A program made the position numbers and the translations under genes. From Henriciella litoralis (lineage in GTDB: Bacteria; Pseudomonadota; Alphaproteobacteria; Caulobacterales; Hyphomonadaceae), in assembly GCF_002088935.1 (NCBI RefSeq), contig NZ_NCSS01000006.1:1768407-1832406 (forward strand): a stretch of 64,000 nucleotides of DNA. Direction: 5' to 3'. Each line of letters starts with the position of its first letter. Within the stretch, counting starts at the first letter, position 1. Below are positions 40,801 through 50,322 of the stretch, piece by piece. A model generated the notes under the pieces. That model was not told where the DNA came from. It saw only the letters and a list, made by a program, of their open reading frames with translations, and searched no databases.

Positions 40801-43383
40801 TTAGCTGTTGGATTTCTGGTCGCCGTCAAAAGTGTCCTGAAAATGCTCGGCCTGAATGCGCTCGTAATGAGCTTGAACGATGCTAGCGACCGCAGCTGAC
40901 GACAACTTCGTCTCCACGGCTTTTTTGCCACTCGCCCCTTTTTCGGAGGCTTCACCCGGATTTGCAACGATAGCCTTTAGCAACTCAGCGGCATGCTCGA
41001 CACTTGGGTCGGCCCATACCTGTCCGGCGGACTGCGGATATTCGCCGGGCCGCACTGGAACCAGAGTGAATTCTACCGGATAGCCGTTACTCGAATTAAG
41101 GTAGTCTGTACTTCCAGAATAATCAGTCGCGACAACAGGCTTTCCAAGCTGCAAAGCTTCAGCGATATTCATACCAAAGCCCTCGGACCGATGCAGCGAA
41201 ATGTAGGCGTCGCAATTTCTCTGAAGAGCGCTATACCGCTGCTGGCTTAGCGGCATGTCGATCACAATTATCCGGTCATCCCTGATAAATGTCTGCATGA
41301 GATTGCGATGTTCTTCAGCATGGCGGGCGTTGCCATGAAATTTCATGATGAGTTGAGGCCCTTCCGGATTGGAGCCCTTTGGAAAAGCGAGGTTGAAGGC
41401 CTGGTAAATAGCCAGTGGGTTTTTCCGCGCGGCAAACGAGTTCAAGTCCAGAGAGCAGAGAAACAAGAACCGATTCTCAGGCAATCCCAGTTCGGTCCGC
41501 GTTTCGCCGGAATCTACGCGTTCAAATACCGGATGAGGGATGACATATACCGGCTTGTCAGTTTTACCCATCACGGCCTTTTGCACGAAGGTCGAAGGCA
41601 CCCAGATCTCATCGAGATAATCTATTGCATTCACCCATTCATCGGGAAAGTGCGATAGTTCCCACGCCCAATAACCGATGCGATAGCGGCCTTTTGTCTC
41701 TTCGGCTTTCAAGCTGTCCAGAACGGCGGGCGTGTTGTCTGCGTTCACATGAAACAACAGGCAGTTGTAGGGAGAGGCGCTCGAACGGGTATTATCCAAA
41801 ACAGGCAGGATTTCCGGCGCATTACCATTCGTCGTCAGGACGTGATTGCTGTGGTTGATGCCCGCGGCAGTCACCACCTTTGCCATGCGGCGCGCGCCTT
41901 CGCCAACTCCACTCACAGCGGTGAAGTTTCCATATATTCCGATACCCGGAACCAAGGATGCATCAAGCTTTCTGCCTAAACTGATGCGGGCCCCACTACT
42001 GCTATGTCCCGCAGACTTACGTACCAGAAACTCTCTTATTGAAAGGCGCAGCGATGCGGGAAGAAACTTGTAAATGCCTCTGAAGTTAGCCGCACTTGCC
42101 ATGGCTTTGCTGGCAAGCCAACGGACTGAAAAAACCGCCGCACCGCCGTTTCGGTCGACCGTCAGATTGAGCGCCTCGGCGATAGGATCAACCGCTTCAG
42201 GCGGCAACTTGTATTCCCTTGATGCAGAGTGAACAAACCATGTTGCGAAAGACCGGCGGCCTTCCGGGCTCGTCAGAGGGAATGACCCCTGCACATCGGG
42301 TCGCTCATGCCAAATCCGAAGCATCAGTGCTGTAATGGGTACGTTGCGATCGGAAAACCCTCTGGCGGGGTTCATCAGAAGGTTCACATCATACTCGAAT
42401 GCCTTGTCGCGAGACTTTGCAGACGGCTGGTGCTCCTGCGCATACAGGCGTCGATAGACATCGGGAATCGGTTCGCCGTCTTTGAAAACCGAGAACGCGT
42501 ACGGAATCGAAGCGAACTGGGAATGACCGTGACCTTTCAGCTTTCCAAGATATTCGTCCAGAAGCTGTCTCAAATGCCCGATGTCGGATGCGGTGAACCT
42601 GTTTTGGTGCTTTGAAAAAATATCTGGCTTTCCAGGCACAACGCCACTGAAATGGAAGAAATACAGAGGCCTTCCATCAGCCAGCCACTCTCCGTCCGAA
42701 AAGACTACCGGTCGAGATGCAAGATTCCAGTAGGCGGCATTGTATCCCTTGTGTCGAAGTATTTCGACATCCGCCAAGTAGCTTGGGGCGAGATCCATGA
42801 ATTTTTGATCCACGAACAAACCATTTTGAAGGTCGACGCGGCAATCACCAAGCATTTTACGATTCCACCAGGCCATGAAGCCGCGGACGTCGTTGCGATT
42901 GGCCGCAGCCAGAAACCCTAAATTAAAGGCGCCTGTCCGAAGTAGCCGGATGTCATCCGGGTCCAATCCATCTTCAAGCGGCTCCGTTGAGTGCGGCGTC
43001 ATAACCAGCGACGCGCCATCAGCCAGAGCCTGATGGACGTGCTCGAGTGGCCGCAGCACCATAATATCCGGGTCAAGGAAGATGACGTTATCGCCAGCCA
43101 TTTCAAAAAAATGAAGGAAAGCTGCAGGCTTTACCGCCGTATTCATTTCCATGACTGAATACCGCATCGCCATATCCCAGAAATTGGGAATGCCCAGATT
43201 CTCGGCATACACAATTTCAAACGGCAAGCTATCAGCGACAGACGCATCGAGTTTGCCGTCCACCAGAACGACCTTGAAGTCTTGAGCGGCAGCTGGATCT
43301 GCGACAGCCAGCGAACCATACAGGGTTCTGGCGTAAGCGAGATAATTCGCTGAACATATAGTAAAATATACAGGTCTGGTCAT
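40801..43383 (-). CDS. Large dual glycosyltransferase (GT-A-like N-terminus, GT4-like C-terminus)
   Basis: An 860-residue protein with two catalytic-type halves. The first about 300 residues look GT-A/GT8-like: the start YFTICSANYLAYARTLYGSL and the metal-binding IFLDPDIMVL (Asp104 and Asp106) are typical. A middle linker (about 380-500) follows, then a GT-B/GT4 half (about 500-850), where RSEGFGMNIAEALQLGKPVV holds the E-x7-E pair, with PYNCLLFHVNADNTPAVL and VYVIPHPVFERV upstream. It probably adds two different sugars in succession. It starts divergently from the DUF2793 gene across 246 bases, and opens the glycan locus. Confidence 0.85.
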   Translation of the reverse strand: MTRPVYFTICSANYLAYARTLYGSLAVADPAAAQDFKVVLVDGKLDASVADSLPFEIVYAENLGIPNFWDMAMRYSVMEMNTAVKPAAFLHFFEMAGDNVIFLDPDIMVLRPLEHVHQALADGASLVMTPHSTEPLEDGLDPDDIRLLRTGAFNLGFLAAANRNDVRGFMAWWNRKMLGDCRVDLQNGLFVDQKFMDLAPSYLADVEILRHKGYNAAYWNLASRPVVFSDGEWLADGRPLYFFHFSGVVPGKPDIFSKHQNRFTASDIGHLRQLLDEYLGKLKGHGHSQFASIPYAFSVFKDGEPIPDVYRRLYAQEHQPSAKSRDKAFEYDVNLLMNPARGFSDRNVPITALMLRIWHERPDVQGSFPLTSPEGRRSFATWFVHSASREYKLPPEAVDPIAEALNLTVDRNGGAAVFSVRWLASKAMASAANFRGIYKFLPASLRLSIREFLVRKSAGHSSSGARISLGRKLDASLVPGIGIYGNFTAVSGVGEGARRMAKVVTAAGINHSNHVLTTNGNAPEILPVLDNTRSSASPYNCLLFHVNADNTPAVLDSLKAEETKGRYRIGYWAWELSHFPDEWVNAIDYLDEIWVPSTFVQKAVMGKTDKPVYVIPHPVFERVDSGETRTELGLPENRFLFLCSLDLNSFAARKNPLAIYQAFNLAFPKGSNPEGPQLIMKFHGNARHAEEHRNLMQTFIRDDRIIVIDMPLSQQRYSALQRNCDAYISLHRSEGFGMNIAEALQLGKPVVATDYSGSTDYLNSSNGYPVEFTLVPVRPGEYPQSAGQVWADPSVEHAAELLKAIVANPGEASEKGASGKKAVETKLSSAAVASIVQAHYERIQAEHFQDTFDGDQKSNS

Positions 43384-43629
43384 GCGAGGTGTATTCTCTA
43401 TCTGCCCTGCTCAGTATGTCTATACGCAAGGCTTTTTGGGTAGCAGTTCCAGCAAGAAATACGTTCAATCTTCGGCACAGCTTTTCTACATTAAAAGTTC
43501 GATCAAGCCCGGACTATCGGCGTCTGTGAGCAAAACCCGCGAGACAAAAGCGGACAGCTCCAATTTGTCCGACCGGATCGCTTTCCACGTCATTGTGTCG
43601 TCAAGACAGGTATCAGACAAGGAAAATCC

Positions 43630-44976
43630 ATGACCAAATCAGTTCGGCTTAATCTACCATATTTGGCGTCCAACCAGGCGCAAAAGCATGTGACGCTGAA
43701 TGACAGCCTGAAACGTCTTGATCTGCTCGTTCACCTCTCTGTCAAATCTGCCACATTGAGCGAAGAGCCGGGCGACCCGCAGAACGGTGACGCCTACATT
43801 CTTCCGTCAGAACCTACCGGCCCTAACTGGAGTGGGCGCGCACAAAACACCGTTGCAGCGTTTCAGGATAGTTCGTGGACTTTTGTCGAGCCCGGCATCG
43901 GCTGGCAAGCCTACATAGAAGACGAGATGCATCAGGCAACAAATGACGGTACGAATTGGGCCAGGCCGGTCGACGTCGGCAGTCTGACCGAGTTAGGCGT
44001 CAACACGCAGCCCGACACGGTCAACAGATTCGCCGTGAAGGCGGATGCCGAACTGCTTAGTCACGATGATGTCACGCCCGGAACGGGTGATGTCAGGAAA
44101 ATTCTCAACAAAGCCGGCACCGCCCAAACCAGTGCTATTCTGTTTCAATCAGACTGGTCTGCGTGCGGCGAAATCGGGCTTATTGGAAACGACGAATTGA
44201 GCATCAGGGTCAGTCCAGACGGTTCAGCTTTCTCAACGGCAGCTCGATTTGACAGCGCGACAGGGTCTGTAAGTTTTCCGCGAGGTCAGGTACATCCTGG
44301 CAGCGGCGCAAGGACAAGGTCGATAATTCCACTATCGGGCGAAGACTCCGTTTGCTCGATCTTCCGGCTCGACCCGGCACGGCTGCGAAATCCACGAGAA
44401 TACACGCTGGCCGAGGTTTCAGGGACGACACTGAGGCTCAATGAAATGACGGCCAACACACTGTTTGACGAGGCCCGGATGGCTGGCGTGTCAATGGTGC
44501 GAATTTGGAATACCAGCAAGTCTCCTGCCCAGCCGGCCTGGGTTTGCGCCGCACCAACTGGCGACTGTGTCGAGGTCTACGACGCTACGTCAATCTCGGG
44601 CTGGGGCGCGGGAGACATTATCCAGCTTGGGGATCCAGATACCATAACGTCGGGAAGGGTCATCGCGGTGGATGTGAGCCCGATGATGGAGGCGCTCTTT
44701 GGTCAGTCATTTCCTCAGTCGGGCGTTCTGATAAAGCTCGCCGCTGCGGCCGGCCCCACGGGCGAATCCGGTCTTCAGGTCACACCAGACGGTCGGCCGG
44801 GCACTTTTTTAGGCGTCCGTGGATATGCCGGAGCGGAATCCATCACAGGTCAGTATGTGATGAACACCCAAACCCCCTCTCCGATCTCTTCCGCAAACCT
44901 CATTTTCGTGCGCGAAATGGATTTTGGCGGCGGGGTCGGCGTTTCAATTGCAAGTTTGACCGGGCTGCTGGTTTGA
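43630..44976 (+). CDS. DUF2793 protein (phage/GTA tail-like)
   Basis: A 448-residue protein that begins with the DUF2793 signature: LNLPYLASNQAQKHVTLNDS, then NGDAYILPSEPTGPNWSGRA and PGIGWQAYIEDE (residues 10-100). This domain occurs in tail-fibre-like genes of phages and gene-transfer agents of alphaproteobacteria and in isolated genes. The rest (about 110-448) is a long beta-rich region with repeated Gly and Asn and no signal peptide. In this place it is flanked by glycosyltransferase and exporter genes rather than by phage genes. Function is unknown. Confidence 0.75.
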   Translation: MTKSVRLNLPYLASNQAQKHVTLNDSLKRLDLLVHLSVKSATLSEEPGDPQNGDAYILPSEPTGPNWSGRAQNTVAAFQDSSWTFVEPGIGWQAYIEDEMHQATNDGTNWARPVDVGSLTELGVNTQPDTVNRFAVKADAELLSHDDVTPGTGDVRKILNKAGTAQTSAILFQSDWSACGEIGLIGNDELSIRVSPDGSAFSTAARFDSATGSVSFPRGQVHPGSGARTRSIIPLSGEDSVCSIFRLDPARLRNPREYTLAEVSGTTLRLNEMTANTLFDEARMAGVSMVRIWNTSKSPAQPAWVCAAPTGDCVEVYDATSISGWGAGDIIQLGDPDTITSGRVIAVDVSPMMEALFGQSFPQSGVLIKLAAAAGPTGESGLQVTPDGRPGTFLGVRGYAGAESITGQYVMNTQTPSPISSANLIFVREMDFGGGVGVSIASLTGLLV

Positions 44977-45013
44977 CTGAAACAGCAGCATTCCAGGACG
45001 CATCTGTCCCAAC

Positions 45014-45799
45014 TCAAAAATCTGCGCCGAACTCCGGCATGGGCTTGCTGCCCTGCTGGATCACAGCATTGAACTCTTCGAACACGGAATCGAGGTCGCC
45101 CATCCTGACAATCTTGCCTTGCTCAAGCCATAAAGCCTTGTTGCAGTTTCGTTTTATGAGGCGCGCAGAATGCGATGCGATCACCAAAATACCCGCCTTT
45201 TCGACATGAGACGTCATGCGTTCGGCGGCCTTGGCGCGAAATTGAGCATCACCTGCAGATACCCATTCATCCAACAATACAATTTCCGGATCGAAGGCGG
45301 TCGCAAGGGAAAACAGCAATCGCATCCGCATGCCGGCAGAATATGTACTCATCGGCAAATGCAGAAAATCGCCGAGTTCACTGAATTCAGCGATACCGGG
45401 AACCTTGGCTTCGATTTCGTCGCGGGTAAAGCCGCGCATCAGGCCGCCTAGCATGATGTTCTGATAGCCTGTTGCGGCGGGGCGGGTGCCCGTCGCCAGC
45501 TCAAACAGCGCATCTGTCATTCCGACGGTTTCAATGGTTCCGGAGTCCGGTGTGAAGACACTGTGGAGCACTCTCAACAGCGTCGACTTCCCGGATCCGT
45601 TGCGCCCGATCAGCGCCAGGCGATCTCCCTCTTCGAGCTTGAAGGAAATATCTTCCAGAACCTGGAAGCCTTTCACCCGGCCATTCTTGCTGCGCAACAC
45701 CCGAGGGTCCGATGGCTGATCATCAGACTTGAGGCGCCCGCCCATGGACAAGCGGATAGGGAAAGAGAAACAAACGTTTTCGAGGTGTATATGCGCCAA
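45014..45799 (-). CDS. Polysaccharide ABC transporter ATPase (KpsT/Wzt-like)
   Basis: A 261-residue ATPase that drives export of a finished polysaccharide. Walker A is LIGRNGSGKSTLLRVL, the signature is YSAGMRMRLLFSLA (the KpsT/Wzt form), Walker B is IVLLDEWVSAGDAQF, with ASHSARLIKR at the switch. The C-terminus is short and has no carbohydrate-recognition domain, as in KpsT and Wzt proteins that do not read chain caps. It follows the permease by three bases on the same strand. Confidence 0.92.
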   Translation of the reverse strand: MAHIHLENVCFSFPIRLSMGGRLKSDDQPSDPRVLRSKNGRVKGFQVLEDISFKLEEGDRLALIGRNGSGKSTLLRVLHSVFTPDSGTIETVGMTDALFELATGTRPAATGYQNIMLGGLMRGFTRDEIEAKVPGIAEFSELGDFLHLPMSTYSAGMRMRLLFSLATAFDPEIVLLDEWVSAGDAQFRAKAAERMTSHVEKAGILVIASHSARLIKRNCNKALWLEQGKIVRMGDLDSVFEEFNAVIQQGSKPMPEFGADF

Positions 45800-45802
45800 A
45801 AT

Positions 45803-46687
45803 TTAGACCCAAGCTGACAGGCGGGGCCTGGCGTAATTAAAGACGATGAGAGCTGCGCACCAGCCGACAATCATGAAACCGAGGACAACGAACCAGTGTC
45901 TGGCATCTGGAACATTTCCCATCAGGGGCTCTCTCAGAATTGCGACGAAATGTGAGAAAGGATTGAATTCGGCAAGCAGGACACGCCTACCCTGTTGGGT
46001 CTGATAGTCCCAGAAAATAGGTGTCGCGAAGAAAACGATCCGCATCAATGAAGGTACCAGTTGTTGAAAATCAGAAGACCAGGCCCCGATCGATCCGAAC
46101 AATAACGTGCACCAAAGCGAATTGATGATGTAGCAGACGATCGCACCAAATATGCAAAGCATCAGCAAGGGCGAAGGAATTCCTGCAAAGATGAAAACGA
46201 ACGGGATCACGATCACACCGATGATCATCATTTCCATCAGGCAATTCATCAGCAGGCTGAGCGAAAGAACACCCAATGGAACTCTGGAGGACTTTATCCA
46301 CCCTCCATTTGAGGCAAAAATTGCGGTCCCGCGGATGACCGATGTCTGAAGAAAAGCAAACCCCCACAGGCCAGTGCCAAGATAGATCGTATATTCAAGT
46401 TCGGTTCTAACCGCAGAGCTACGGCCGAAGATGACGACAAAAATGAAAACCATGAGGACGTAGGAAATGACGATCCAGCCGACCCCCAGGGAGGCTCGTC
46501 GGTAACGCTGGATCAAATCTTCCCATGCCAGTGCGCGCCAGAGCTGATGGAGCTGCAATGACGCATACAGATCATGTAAAGTCGACCGGTCCCTCCGCAT
46601 GAGGCGAACGCGCCTCAAATAGGCTTTTTCGGCGGCCGCCTGCTCAGCAGGATTTGTCGTCACAGACCGCTCTTCAGACATAGTCAT
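45803..46687 (-). CDS. Polysaccharide ABC transporter permease (KpsM/Wzm-like)
   Basis: A 294-residue ABC-2 type membrane protein with six predicted helices. The N-terminus has RYRRASLGVGWIVISYVLMV, which matches the interface helix of Wzm/KpsM; FSHFVAILREPLMG near the C-terminus is also typical. Together with the downstream ATPase it forms the exporter of capsule or O-antigen. It overlaps the upstream sulfotransferase stop by four bases (ATGA), so the sulfotransferase, permease and ATPase are one operon. No outer-membrane exit gene is in the window. Confidence 0.93.
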   Translation of the reverse strand: MTMSEERSVTTNPAEQAAAEKAYLRRVRLMRRDRSTLHDLYASLQLHQLWRALAWEDLIQRYRRASLGVGWIVISYVLMVFIFVVIFGRSSAVRTELEYTIYLGTGLWGFAFLQTSVIRGTAIFASNGGWIKSSRVPLGVLSLSLLMNCLMEMMIIGVIVIPFVFIFAGIPSPLLMLCIFGAIVCYIINSLWCTLLFGSIGAWSSDFQQLVPSLMRIVFFATPIFWDYQTQQGRRVLLAEFNPFSHFVAILREPLMGNVPDARHWFVVLGFMIVGWCAALIVFNYARPRLSAWV

Positions 46688-47514
46688 ATTTCGTACCCGT
46701 ACGCCTGAAAGTCACGGCGATACACATGTCGAAGTGTCGCCCCTGCAGGCGATGCTGCAATGATATGCGGACTGATGTCTGGAACCTGAAAATCCCGCTC
46801 GCGCTTTAAAGGCATCCCCAGCGTCAAGAGACCTGTTGCCTCTTCATCGGTTATGTTTTTCCGCTTGTGATGGTGTGATGAGTGGTGGATCGACATATTA
46901 TTCTCAGTCGAGGGTAAGCCGTACTCGGTTTCGATTTCAAGAAATACGTCAGTTGCACCATCTATTTTGAGCGTGCGGACTTCCAGATTGTTCTCGACCC
47001 GTTCATGTTGAGGCGCGATGTGCGGATCCAGTCCGCTTTCTGGTTGGCCGCCAAGCCAGTCACAATATTGAAGAAACGAATATGCAAGCTCCATATCTTG
47101 TGGCTGGCCTGTTAGTTTTTCGAGAATTTCCGCGCGTGCATGGCTTGACCAATGCTTTTTGTCCGTCAGTACACGGCGATTGCAGGTCTCCAGATAACCG
47201 CTATAGGCCCGAGCATACGGATTTCTGACCAGCTTGACGACGGGTTTGCCAGACGAAATGGCGCGGCGACATTCCTTGAGGTATCCTGCTCTGGCTTTGA
47301 ACACCTCATTCTCATAGTTGTGAATCCAGCGATGGTGGCTGAGCGCTTCCTCCAGCAGCCCAATGTGATGAAAGAACCATTTCACCGCCACCGTACATGC
47401 GGCCTTTTGCGACCACATTACGACCACCGGAAAGTCGGCATGGTAGAGAGGCGTGCGAAAAGAATCTGCTGATTTCCTCCAGAATCCGAATTTCAGTTTT
47501 TGTTGCTCAAACAC
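46684..47514 (-). CDS. Sulfotransferase-family protein 1
   Basis: A 276-residue protein of the sulfotransferase superfamily. The 5'-phosphosulfate-binding loop is probably VVMWSQKAACTVAVKWF, with KAACT where KAGTT is typical. The 3'-phosphate motif is LVRNPYARAYSGYLETC, a close match. It would transfer sulfate from PAPS to a carbohydrate. Its stop overlaps the permease start, which ties sulfation directly to export. The start faces a large glycosyltransferase across about 240 bases. Confidence 0.8.
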   Translation of the reverse strand: MFEQQKLKFGFWRKSADSFRTPLYHADFPVVVMWSQKAACTVAVKWFFHHIGLLEEALSHHRWIHNYENEVFKARAGYLKECRRAISSGKPVVKLVRNPYARAYSGYLETCNRRVLTDKKHWSSHARAEILEKLTGQPQDMELAYSFLQYCDWLGGQPESGLDPHIAPQHERVENNLEVRTLKIDGATDVFLEIETEYGLPSTENNMSIHHSSHHHKRKNITDEEATGLLTLGMPLKRERDFQVPDISPHIIAASPAGATLRHVYRRDFQAYGYEI

Positions 47515-47757
47515 GCATTATGCCTTCCGCTCCCCGCAGGCCCAGAGAATTAAAATCAGCCGATGCTTTACCTCAATTTCGTCGCCAATATAGTCACCAA
47601 TGCTCAATTTTAACACAACGTCGAAAGTTTGAAGGCCATACAGGGAAAGTACTTGCATCCATAATCTCGTGAGGTATGGGATGCAGGTGAAACGGGAGGG
47701 GACGCCCTATGTCGCAAATGGCTGTTTTTGTGTTTAGGCAACAGATTGATTGACCTG

Positions 47758-50319
47758 ATGAAAAACGAACAAAACACCCGCTTGTCGGAACTGATTGCCG
47801 CGATTAGCGAGCACTTTGATGAAGCATACTATCTGAATGTCAATCAAGATGTGGCCGCTTCCGGCGTAGATGCATTTGGACATTATCTGATGTCTGGAAT
47901 GACCGAAGGTCGAGCGCCGAATGCACAAATTTCCGGCAGCGACATGATATCGATTGTTTCAACTAAACTGGGCCGGTTGCCTGAGCGCTCAGAACTCAAC
48001 GAGGCTTACAAGCTTCATTCCAGCACATCGACGCTCAAGGGACGGCTCAAAAGTATCGCCAGGAAATCACTGAAGGGTTTCAGGACAAGTAAGGATCATC
48101 AAACCAAGACATCGCCAAATGTCGATGTCGAAAATGACGCAGACAGCCGGGGGTGGGCTAATACGATGTTATTGGAAGAAGAGACGCACTTAAAGGAAGT
48201 CGAGGAGGCACCGGCGCCGGCAAAAATATCGAAACCGATCGATCCCAAATTTACTGCGGTCGCCGGACTTATGAATCTTGCCGCGTTCAACATGCTTGGC
48301 AAGAAAAGGTGCTACTTTCAGACCAAGTCCGACGCGCTGACCTACTTGCTTCATGACGGCGCCGATCAACTGCACCCACTTGATTTCCATTTGGTGCCGG
48401 ATCCCGATTTCTATAGAAGCCTGTATCCAGATACAGAAACCATGTCCGATGTAAGTCTGTACAAGGACTGGCTGCACTCAGGTATAGGCGGGGGTCGCTT
48501 CATCAGCGAAGCTCACATGCTGCGCCACTTTGGCATTCAGGCCAGCACCGCGATTGATGATTTTGATCATGATGGGTACCTGGAGTCCTACACAGATTTG
48601 CCGGCGACCTGGAATGCAGCTCAGAGCCTGCTTCATTTTCTGCGGTCCGGACTTGCGGAAGGGCGGTTCGATTTTGAAATCTCCGATCAGTTCTTTCGTT
48701 CGATTGAAGATGCGATCGTTCAACTGAATCGCCAGGACCCGGCGAAGGCCTTGGCCGTCATAGAGAAGCTTGAGCTTCTGGGGCGCTCGAGCCTGCAGCT
48801 CAATCTGATTATGGCTGAGCACTACAAGAACCTCGGCCGGTACTTTGGCGCAAATCGTCTACTCGACAGAAAATCGAGCGAGATTCCGATTGAACAGTTC
48901 TGGCTGGAATATCACAGGTCCGATATTCTGAAGCGGTCAGGCATGCTTGACGAGGCGACAATTCATCTTGAGCGGGCGGCCTTTTTGGAGGACGACAGCA
49001 TCTGGGTGGAGGGTGAAGTAGAAAAATTGCTTCAATCACGCTTCGACAACTGTCGCCACAAGGCCAAGCGCCTTGCGGACACCGGCCGGGTCGACCAAGG
49101 TCGCGAGATACTCGATGCGATCATCCAGGATACCTACCAAGCGCTCAAACCTTATGGTTGGAACGAGTCCGACGGAGCGACCTATCAGCCTAAGCCGGCA
49201 CTCGGCAAGCGCCCACTCAGAATAGGTTTTCTGGCTGATTTGTTTCTGCCTCAGTGTCGTTTGTACCGGGTCGACCAGAAGATCGAACAATTGGAAGAAG
49301 CCGGTTTCGAGGTCGAGCTGTTCGACTTCCGCAAAGATTGCGGAAAAGCTTATGAGCAAGTTGGCCTGTTTGACATCTGGCTCGTCTATCGGGCACCAGC
49401 CTTCTTTGATGTTCTGAAGGTAATCCGCGCGGCAAATGATCTTGGTCGTCCGACAGTGTACGAAATTGACGATCTCTTGATTGACCCGGCTCATTTTCCC
49501 GAGCCGCTCAGTGCTTACGACAAGTCCCTGTCAAAAGAAGAACATGCCGGTCTGGCCTTGGCGACCTCGTACAACGGCGGCGTGGCGCGGCTTTGTCAAT
49601 TCGGGCTCGCCTCCACCCCGTGTCTGGCGCGCGAGTTGGCGAAACTGGTACGTAGCGGAAAAGCATTTACACATCGGAACGCACTCGGATCTGCGCACAT
49701 GCAGGGCATTAAGACTGCTGATGCGCGCGAAGCTTCTCGCCCAAGGCGCAAATCAGTTCGCATTTTCTATGGTTCTGGCACAAAAGCGCACAAAGATTTC
49801 CTTCAGGACACTTTTTTCTCTGCCGTCCAGGAAGTGATGGAGCGCCACAAGAACGTGGAGTTTGTTGCTCTGGGGCATGTCGATGCGCCTGCATTGCAGG
49901 CGAAGTTTGACAAACGGTGTATATTGGCGGCGCCCGAATGGGACATCCAGAAGTATTGGGAAATGCTTTCGGAAGCTGACATCAATGTTGCTGTATTGAA
50001 GAAGAGCCTGCTCACTGATTGCAAAAGCGAAATTAAGTGGCTGGAAGCAGCTATGCTGGGAATTCCCTCCGTTGTAAGCAAGACGAGCACAATGGAAGGT
50101 GTCGTTGTAGACGGCGAAACGGGCCTCCTGGCCGAGACCCATCAGGATTGGGTCGATAAACTGTCCTCGCTCGTGGAGAGCGAAAAGACACGAAAACAGA
50201 TTTCGCATCAGGCTCGAGAAACCGTGCTGTATCGGTACAGCCTGCCAGTCATGGCAAGTTCACTGAAAGAGATTTTCGACAACATTATCACTTTCACCGA
50301 ACAATCAGTGGGTAGTTGA
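47758..50319 (+). CDS. Repeat-containing large glycosyltransferase
   Basis: An 853-residue protein from ATG 47758 (a TTG at 47728 would extend it by ten). Three degenerate copies of a YL-(N/P)-D-V ... HYL-x2-G-x2-EGR motif occur at about 20-52 (FDEAYYLNVNQDVAASGVD and GHYLMSGMTEGR), 215-247 (DPDFYRSLYPD and WLHSGIGGGR) and 270-303 (HDGYLESYTDLP and LLHFLRSGLAEGR). Residues 330-480 look like TPR-type helices. The C-terminal about 350 residues are a GT4-like domain (EIKWLEAAMLGIPSVV). The repeat is known in alphaproteobacterial glycan proteins; its role is unclear, perhaps in chain or partner binding. Confidence 0.78.
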   Translation: MKNEQNTRLSELIAAISEHFDEAYYLNVNQDVAASGVDAFGHYLMSGMTEGRAPNAQISGSDMISIVSTKLGRLPERSELNEAYKLHSSTSTLKGRLKSIARKSLKGFRTSKDHQTKTSPNVDVENDADSRGWANTMLLEEETHLKEVEEAPAPAKISKPIDPKFTAVAGLMNLAAFNMLGKKRCYFQTKSDALTYLLHDGADQLHPLDFHLVPDPDFYRSLYPDTETMSDVSLYKDWLHSGIGGGRFISEAHMLRHFGIQASTAIDDFDHDGYLESYTDLPATWNAAQSLLHFLRSGLAEGRFDFEISDQFFRSIEDAIVQLNRQDPAKALAVIEKLELLGRSSLQLNLIMAEHYKNLGRYFGANRLLDRKSSEIPIEQFWLEYHRSDILKRSGMLDEATIHLERAAFLEDDSIWVEGEVEKLLQSRFDNCRHKAKRLADTGRVDQGREILDAIIQDTYQALKPYGWNESDGATYQPKPALGKRPLRIGFLADLFLPQCRLYRVDQKIEQLEEAGFEVELFDFRKDCGKAYEQVGLFDIWLVYRAPAFFDVLKVIRAANDLGRPTVYEIDDLLIDPAHFPEPLSAYDKSLSKEEHAGLALATSYNGGVARLCQFGLASTPCLARELAKLVRSGKAFTHRNALGSAHMQGIKTADAREASRPRRKSVRIFYGSGTKAHKDFLQDTFFSAVQEVMERHKNVEFVALGHVDAPALQAKFDKRCILAAPEWDIQKYWEMLSEADINVAVLKKSLLTDCKSEIKWLEAAMLGIPSVVSKTSTMEGVVVDGETGLLAETHQDWVDKLSSLVESEKTRKQISHQARETVLYRYSLPVMASSLKEIFDNIITFTEQSVGS

Positions 50320-50322
50320 GTT

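Noticed and set aside
47728..47757. TTG start for the repeat glycosyltransferase
   Set aside because: No ribosome-binding site; the ATG at 47758 is equally placed and simpler. Not certain.
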